A stretch of 64,000 bases of DNA from Candidatus Gastranaerophilales bacterium (GTDB lineage: Bacteria; Cyanobacteriota; Vampirovibrionia; Gastranaerophilales; Gastranaerophilaceae), in NCBI GenBank assembly GCA_910587245.1, contig CAJULX010000003.1, positions 31,443 through 95,442 on the forward strand, written 5' to 3'. Both the position numbers and the translations under genes were made by a program. The notes beneath the pieces were generated by a model. It ran no database searches, was not told the origin of the DNA, and saw nothing but the letters and a program-made list of their open reading frames with translations. Shown here in pieces: positions 58,795 to 64,000 of this stretch (positions are counted from its first letter, which is position 1; each line of letters opens with the position of its first letter).

Positions 58795-59427
58795 ATGAAA
58801 AGAATTATTTTATTATGTTTATTATTTTTAACAGGAACTATAATTCCTGCATTTTCAAATGAAGATACTTCAAATAAAGCGGTTGTTGAAAGCCTTGAAG
58901 ATTTTTCCATAGCCGAAAATGACAGCACCGTTAAGTTTAAAGTATTGGAAGAAAATACATTTAAAAACGGGATAACATTTGAAGAAGGAAGCATAATATC
59001 CGCTAAAGTTGCAAAAATTGTAGAACCCAAGCGCGGAAAAAGAAACGGTTATCTTGTTATTAAGCCTGAAAGCTATACAGTGCCCTCAAAAGAAGAAAAT
59101 ATTAAAATAAATGATAAATACTGGGCTGCAAATGTTGTGGGATATAAGCCTTTTGATGTTAAAAAAGCAGCATTCAGCGCAGGGCTTGGTGTTGCCGGTC
59201 ATTTTGTTAAAGGAATAGGGCAGATTTATTACTTCGGCAAAGGAATAGTTTCCCCTGAAGAAGGTGAAAACCGCTTAAAATCAGGCGTTAAAAATGTTTA
59301 TGAAAATTCTCCGCTCTGCTATATCGAAGAAGGGGAAGAAGTTAATATCAAAACAGGTGATGTTCTTCTTTTAAAATTCCATTATGATAATGTTCCGAAA
59401 TGGAAATTCCGTCAAAGAAACAGGTAA
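58795..59427 (+). CDS. Exported protein with shared beta-rich domain
   Basis: 210-residue protein with a signal peptide (about 1-21). The middle (about 40-100) has the pattern 'S-T-V-K-F-K-V...N-G-I-T-F-E-E-G-S-I-I-S-A-K-V', the same as in the protein at 3944 and the SLH protein at 13277. A Gly-rich amphipathic stretch (about 125-150) resembles the end of the SLH protein. Function unknown; envelope location inferred. Confidence 0.72.
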   Translation: MKRIILLCLLFLTGTIIPAFSNEDTSNKAVVESLEDFSIAENDSTVKFKVLEENTFKNGITFEEGSIISAKVAKIVEPKRGKRNGYLVIKPESYTVPSKEENIKINDKYWAANVVGYKPFDVKKAAFSAGLGVAGHFVKGIGQIYYFGKGIVSPEEGENRLKSGVKNVYENSPLCYIEEGEEVNIKTGDVLLLKFHYDNVPKWKFRQRNR

Positions 59428-59555
59428 TTTTTTGTAAACTTTATTGTAACAATTGTTATATACTTTGTTTATAAATTTTTATTACAGGGTTTGTATTTAC
59501 GGTATTATTTCAATACTATTATTTAGAAAATCGGGGCTATTTAAAAAAATATCAA

Positions 59556-61931
59556 ATGAAAATTACCGCTGTAAATTCTTATTTAAAAACAGTTAATCTT
59601 TCATTTAAAAGAAAGATGGAAGAACATCAAAGCTGGGGTGCAAATGTTGATTCCGATACAAAAGATGTATCTTTTAAAATATTCACATTCCCCGATGTTA
59701 AAAGTGTAGATGTAAAAATATACGATAAAAATAATCCTGAAAAATATACTTTATATCCTCTAAAAAACAGGGGTGAAGGGATTTTTGAAACAGAAAACGG
59801 ACTTTCTTCAAGCAAGGCTGCTATCGGAGATAAATATTCCTATGTTATTAAAAAAAATGAAGGCACGGTTAAAGAAGTTAAAGACCCTTATGCAAAAAGA
59901 CAGGGAAACGGCACGGAAGAAGACTTTATAAAATATTCAATAATTTATGATCATTCTGATTTTCAATGGAAAAATCAGGAAAAATGGCTTATGAACCCTG
60001 AAAGAATAATAAAAAACCCTAAAGACGGTCAAATGGGGATACAAGATGCCGTTATTTATGAAATGCAGATTGATACTTTAACGCAAGAAGGCACATATGA
60101 AGCGGCCAAACAAAAACTTCAAGGCATTAAAGATGCGGGTTTTAACACAATACAAATGATGCCGAATGAAAATTGCTTCAGCCCGAACTGGGGATATGAC
60201 GGTGAAGATAAAATGGCACCGCCCGAACACAGGGGCGGGCCTGATAAATTAAAAGAATTAATTGACGAGGCTCATAAATTAGGGCTGAACGTTATTATGG
60301 ATTATGTTCCGAATCATCTGGGACCTGACGGTGCACAGCTTGAAAAAACAGGGCCCTATATAAAGGGAGATAATATTTTCGGAAAAGCTCTGAATTTTGA
60401 AGGGGAAAATTCAAAATACGTAAGAGATTACATTGTAAATGCCGCCATAAACTGGCTTCAAAACTATAAAGTCGACGGTTTGAGGCTCGATATGACCAAA
60501 TTTATGGAATCAGACTTTACAATGAAGGAAATTGCGGCAGAAATAAATCACCATTTCCCGGATGCGGTTTTAATAGCGGAAGACAGCAGACAGGGTATAA
60601 GCATAAGCGATACCGGCTATTTTGAAGATTACAGAGAACTTCATGATAAACGTGTTGTTAATCCTCTTAAATCTGATGAAATTTGCAAAGGCGATGTAAA
60701 AAAACACTGCGAATACATTGATTCAATTGATAAATATATAGAAAAACACAATAAAGAAGGACTGGATTCACACTCCATATTAATAAATTTAGGATATGAC
60801 AGTGAATGGGATTTTGCATTCCACCACAGCCTGAACGATAACATTTTTGCATTTAATACCAATCCGCCTGACAATCCAAGACTTTACGATTTAGTGGAAG
60901 CAATTTATCAATCGCAAAAAAACGTTAAATATGTTACAAGCCATGATGAAACCGGTAATTATGACGGCACAAGACCTGTCATAAAGTATCTTGTACCAAA
61001 ATTAAACATGAACTCTTACGTTGTCTTAAATGATGAAGACAGGAAAAGAATTCAAGACTATGCAAAATTAAAACACACATCTTTAGATGAAGCGGGAAAA
61101 GCCGTTACCATACAAAAGGCACAGCATGCAGCCGAGGCGCTTGTTAAGCTTTTATCCGAAGGCAAGCTTGATTCTTATAAATATAAAAAACAGGATGAAT
61201 TTTATGAAGATATCCTAAAAGAGCTTGAAATAAGCCCGTATTCAGATATTACATATAAAAAACTTTTAAGAGATTATGAAAAAAGTATGGCACAGTTTAG
61301 AATGGCTCAAGCTTTAACTTTTGCCATCCCCGGGCCAAAGATGGTTTTTCAGGGGGATGAAAATCTTGATATTACACCCTTTAGATTTTTTAGAGAATAT
61401 TTAAGTGTTCCGTATGAAGATTATCTTGAAACAGAAAAAGGCTATAAGCCAGGAATTCCTGCTCTTATGGCATCAAAGCTTGATGGTATTAAATATTCAA
61501 ATAAAACAAAAACCTTGATGGAGCAGCATAATAACTTAACTAAAGATTTAAATATATTAAACAGAAAAAATCCCGCTCTTACAAAAGGCAGCCTTGTATT
61601 AAGAAAAGACGGTTCAAAAGATTGTTTCATACACCAAAATGCAATAGGACTGCATACAAAAGATGAAAAATCCGGAAATGAATTTTTTGTTGTAACAAAT
61701 TTCGGAGATGAAAACTATCCTGATACTTTCAATGAAAAATATTATATGCCGTTTCCCGAAGGAAGATGGGTTGAAGTGTTAAATACAAATGATGAAAAAT
61801 ACGGCGGAGACGGGAAATACTTAAATAAAAACGAAACTTTTGCAGGAATGGGGCTTGATGACAATAACAGTATTAAAATACCCGTAAATATCGGAAAATT
61901 TTCCACAGTTTATTTTAAACGGGCAGGATAA
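59556..61931 (+). CDS. GH13 glucan-branching/amylase-like enzyme
   Basis: 791-residue alpha-glucan enzyme. An N-terminal CBM48-like domain (about 25-130) precedes a GH13 barrel: DYVPNH (249-254), nucleophile Asp312 in DGLRLDMTKF, acid Glu342 in LIAEDS and transition-state Asp464 in TSHDE. The SHDE form resembles GlgB. A Lys/Glu-rich helical insert of about 100 residues (490-590) lies before FQGDE. It begins MKITAVNSYLKTVNLSFKR, the tag-like opening, with no signal peptide. Glycogen branching or a trehalohydrolase-type activity are both possible. Confidence 0.85.
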   Translation: MKITAVNSYLKTVNLSFKRKMEEHQSWGANVDSDTKDVSFKIFTFPDVKSVDVKIYDKNNPEKYTLYPLKNRGEGIFETENGLSSSKAAIGDKYSYVIKKNEGTVKEVKDPYAKRQGNGTEEDFIKYSIIYDHSDFQWKNQEKWLMNPERIIKNPKDGQMGIQDAVIYEMQIDTLTQEGTYEAAKQKLQGIKDAGFNTIQMMPNENCFSPNWGYDGEDKMAPPEHRGGPDKLKELIDEAHKLGLNVIMDYVPNHLGPDGAQLEKTGPYIKGDNIFGKALNFEGENSKYVRDYIVNAAINWLQNYKVDGLRLDMTKFMESDFTMKEIAAEINHHFPDAVLIAEDSRQGISISDTGYFEDYRELHDKRVVNPLKSDEICKGDVKKHCEYIDSIDKYIEKHNKEGLDSHSILINLGYDSEWDFAFHHSLNDNIFAFNTNPPDNPRLYDLVEAIYQSQKNVKYVTSHDETGNYDGTRPVIKYLVPKLNMNSYVVLNDEDRKRIQDYAKLKHTSLDEAGKAVTIQKAQHAAEALVKLLSEGKLDSYKYKKQDEFYEDILKELEISPYSDITYKKLLRDYEKSMAQFRMAQALTFAIPGPKMVFQGDENLDITPFRFFREYLSVPYEDYLETEKGYKPGIPALMASKLDGIKYSNKTKTLMEQHNNLTKDLNILNRKNPALTKGSLVLRKDGSKDCFIHQNAIGLHTKDEKSGNEFFVVTNFGDENYPDTFNEKYYMPFPEGRWVEVLNTNDEKYGGDGKYLNKNETFAGMGLDDNNSIKIPVNIGKFSTVYFKRAG

Positions 61932-61983
61932 TTAGCTCTTTTGATATATAGCAATAAAAATTTGTTTAATCTACCATTTTTAT

Positions 61984-63339
61984 ATGTTCAAAAATGAGCA
62001 GAATTTAACCGAAGGAAGCATTTCAAAAACCCTGATATTATTTGCATTACCGTTTATTTTTGCAAATTTTCTTCAGGCGCTTTACGGTGCCTGTGATTTA
62101 ATAATCATAGGACATTATACCGAAGGAAGTTCAAATATATCATCGGTTGCCGTAGGCGCTCAAATCATGCATCTTGTTATGTCCTTTATAATAGGACTGA
62201 CAACAGGTACAACCGTTTTAACCGGACATGCATACGGCGGAGGCAAAAATGAAGAAATTGAAAAAATTATAGGAACTGTTTTTATATTTTTCCTTTCTCT
62301 TGCTTTGCTAATATCCTTTTTAATATACTGTTTTGCACCGAATATCGTACATTTGATAAAAACCCCGCCTGCAGCATATGACGGGGCTCTTGAATATATT
62401 TCAATATGTTCATACGGTGTAATTTTTATATTTTTGTTTAACGTATTCTCTTCAATCTTAAGAGGAGTCGGAAATTCCTATGCTCCGACAATTTTTATCT
62501 CAATCGGGTGTATAACAAATATCCTTCTTGATTTATTTTTTATAGGATACCTGAACTTAGGCGTAAAGGGTGCTGCAATTGCAACCGTTATAGCGCAGGG
62601 GATTTGCGCTCTTTCACTTGCAGCCTATGTAAGATTAAATAAATTCTCGTTTGAATTTAAATTCAGAAAAACAAAATTTTATATTGATAAAGTAAAAAAT
62701 ATTATAAGGCTCGGGCTGCCTTTGAGTTTTCAAGATTCTATGGTTCAAATGTCTTTTATACTATTATTATCACTTGCAAACTCAATAGGGGTGGATGCTT
62801 CCGCAGGATACGGCACGGCAAACAGGCTGAACGGCTTTACAATGCTCCCTGCGTTCTCTTTTGCAATGGCACTCACTCCGATTGTTGCACAAAATATGGG
62901 GGCAAAAAAGCGGCTTCGTGCTAAATACTCTCTTTATACCGCAATATCATATGCCCTTATAATAGGCATTATTTGCTTAATATGGCAGCAAATAAACCCG
63001 GAAAGCGCAATGGCAATTTTCTCATCAGACACAAATGTCATAAAAGAAGGAGCTTCTTATCTTAAATCTTTCAGCTTTGAATTAATTATTGTACCTTTTG
63101 CATTTTGTTTCAATGCATTTTTTAACGGCTGCGGACACACGGCTTTTTCTATGACAAATAATCTCATTGCAACCCTTTTAATAAGGGTTCCGCTTGCATT
63201 TTTAATAACGGGAATTTTTGGCAAAACATTGTTTAACCTCGGCATGGCAGCACCGATTGCATCAATTTGTGCGGTTATAACGGCTTTGATTTATTTCAGG
63301 CTCGGATATTGGAAGCAATCAAAAATAACGGAGGCTTAG
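61984..63339 (+). CDS. MATE-family efflux transporter
   Basis: 451-residue transporter with twelve helices in two MatE halves. The start FKNEQNLTEGSISKTLILFALP and ALYGACDLIIIGHYT match the NorM/DinF-like group. It probably exports cationic drugs or metabolites with Na+ or H+. It follows the GH13 gene by 52 bases and may share its transcript. Ends overlap the convergent small gene by 4 bases. Confidence 0.92.
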   Translation: MFKNEQNLTEGSISKTLILFALPFIFANFLQALYGACDLIIIGHYTEGSSNISSVAVGAQIMHLVMSFIIGLTTGTTVLTGHAYGGGKNEEIEKIIGTVFIFFLSLALLISFLIYCFAPNIVHLIKTPPAAYDGALEYISICSYGVIFIFLFNVFSSILRGVGNSYAPTIFISIGCITNILLDLFFIGYLNLGVKGAAIATVIAQGICALSLAAYVRLNKFSFEFKFRKTKFYIDKVKNIIRLGLPLSFQDSMVQMSFILLLSLANSIGVDASAGYGTANRLNGFTMLPAFSFAMALTPIVAQNMGAKKRLRAKYSLYTAISYALIIGIICLIWQQINPESAMAIFSSDTNVIKEGASYLKSFSFELIIVPFAFCFNAFFNGCGHTAFSMTNNLIATLLIRVPLAFLITGIFGKTLFNLGMAAPIASICAVITALIYFRLGYWKQSKITEA

Positions 63340-63671
63340 TGTTTTTTATAGGATAAAATTTCGTTGATTTTTACCCTTATATCAAGAGCCATTTGAGTTT
63401 GCAGCAGTTTAATTTCATCCAGAGCCATTTTCATTTTGGGTGTGGGGTCATCCGTATTTATATTTGTACCGTTTAATGATACTTTAATCTTTTCAATCTT
63501 TGCTTCCGCAAGTTCAATAATATCAAGAACTTCATCAATTTCATTATCGGAAAATTTTAACTGTTTTAATTTCCGCTCCATTTGATTTTTTATTTTTTCG
63601 CGTTCATTTAAAATCTTTGAAGTATTATCCCGCTCATTTGAAAAATCATCAAATTCCATCAATTTCTCCAT
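63336..63671 (-). CDS. Small coiled-coil protein
   Basis: 111-residue, charged, predominantly helical protein with heptad-like runs (REKIKNQMERKLKQLKFSDNEI), so probably coiled coil. No signal peptide or membrane segment. It lies 3 bases after the next small gene and is likely co-transcribed with it. No family recognised. Confidence 0.65.
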   Translation of the reverse strand: MEKLMEFDDFSNERDNTSKILNEREKIKNQMERKLKQLKFSDNEIDEVLDIIELAEAKIEKIKVSLNGTNINTDDPTPKMKMALDEIKLLQTQMALDIRVKINEILSYKKH

Positions 63672-63674
63672 ATC

Positions 63675-64000
63675 TTACATTTTATTAAAATCAAGTTTAT
63701 AATTATAAACCCAATCTTTACCATATTTTGAAAGATATAAGAATAAATATTCCCTATACCTTAAAAACATCCATAAAGGGTTATTATAAGCCATATTACA
63801 GGTTTGCGTACATTCTTTTAAAATTGAATTTAATTCTTCTTTTTTCATCCCCGTACAATCAAAGGTATAGGTTGGCGAAAATTCATCCTGTGCGGGATAA
63901 ACTGCAGTAATACCGTATTTTTCAGGCTCATCTTTCAATTTTGTGTGTTTTCCCATTGTAAAAACGCTTCTGCCGTATGAATGAATTATATCTTTATTTT
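63675..64000 (-). CDS. Small hypothetical protein, probably cut by the window edge
   Basis: From the ATG at 63956 it would be 93 residues, but no ribosome site is seen there and the frame stays open to the window end (KDIIHSYGRSVFT before the Met), so the real start probably lies outside. It contains PTYTFDCTGMKKEELNSIL and a Trp/Tyr-rich C-terminus (PLWMFLRYREYLFLY). No family recognised. Likely one unit with the coiled-coil gene. Confidence 0.55.
   Translation of the reverse strand, partial: NKDIIHSYGRSVFTMGKHTKLKDEPEKYGITAVYPAQDEFSPTYTFDCTGMKKEELNSILKECTQTCNMAYNNPLWMFLRYREYLFLYLSKYGKDWVYNYKLDFNKM

Noticed and set aside
1..64000. CRISPR arrays, insertion sequences or rRNA
   Set aside because: Reading through the gaps showed no regularly spaced repeats, no transposase frames and no rRNA-like sequence.

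Overview
The window is about 64 kb of AT-rich (roughly one-third GC) bacterial chromosome, densely coded on both strands, with one tRNA and no insertion sequence, phage, rRNA or CRISPR array that I can see. The gene mix suggests a fermentative, non-photosynthetic relative of the cyanobacteria, most likely a gut Melainabacteria/Gastranaerophilales member. The clues are three SLH domains on a secreted protein, SpoIID proteins without other sporulation genes, PpdK, an energy-converting hydrogenase-like complex, split glutamate synthase, and several otherwise unrelated proteins that begin with a short Met-x-Ile...Phe-x-Gly stretch. The taxonomic call is inference; no 16S or ribosomal operon is present.

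Layout. 0-11 kb, mostly minus strand: queE, a DnaJ-like co-chaperone, a two-subunit CoA-transferase, two exported proteins (one an apparently dead M48 peptidase), ferritin, a flavin-binding protein, infC with an AUU start, HU, a SpoIID protein and enolase with a Cys-rich tail. 11-15.5 kb, plus strand: three small unknown proteins and a large Cys-rich SLH protein. 15.5-19.6 kb, minus strand: YrdC/TsaC-like protein, MurJ and a second SpoIID protein. 19.6-24.8 kb: a three-gene glutamate synthase with an unusual domain distribution. 25-33.7 kb: TcdA, an orphan pair of sugar ABC permeases, a glycosyltransferase, a calpain-like cysteine protease, a YibE/F protein, an SLC45-like sugar transporter and a TPR protein.

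33.7-41 kb is a six-gene Hyf/Nuo-like operon. Its large subunit lacks all four cysteines that bind nickel-iron, so it is better called an energy-converting hydrogenase-related (Ehr) complex than a hydrogenase. It probably couples ferredoxin-linked redox chemistry to ion pumping. Immediately after it, 40.9-43.1 kb holds what I consider the most novel unit: a RimK/MvdD-like ATP-grasp ligase divergent from a 342-residue protein with four repeats of the type TTLALGEEGG. This looks like a graspetide (omega-ester peptide) biosynthetic pair with an unusually large precursor. Three tandem small XRE regulators and an orphan, partly degenerate receiver domain follow.

44-64 kb: an acetyltransferase, a peroxiredoxin, a secreted Kelch-like protein, a membrane protein, an HrgA-like DNA-binding/nuclease-like protein, tRNA-Ala(UGC), a HelD-like helicase, a histidine kinase/response regulator pair, PpdK, DnaB, a 30-residue membrane peptide, an isochorismatase-like hydrolase, an exported protein, a GH13 glucan enzyme, a MATE transporter and two small proteins at the right edge, the last of which probably runs off the window.

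Recurring themes are (i) the Phe-x-Gly-type N-terminal segment on six proteins that lack signal peptides, (ii) one uncharacterised beta-rich domain shared by three exported proteins, and (iii) a structured repeat sitting directly after two stop codons.
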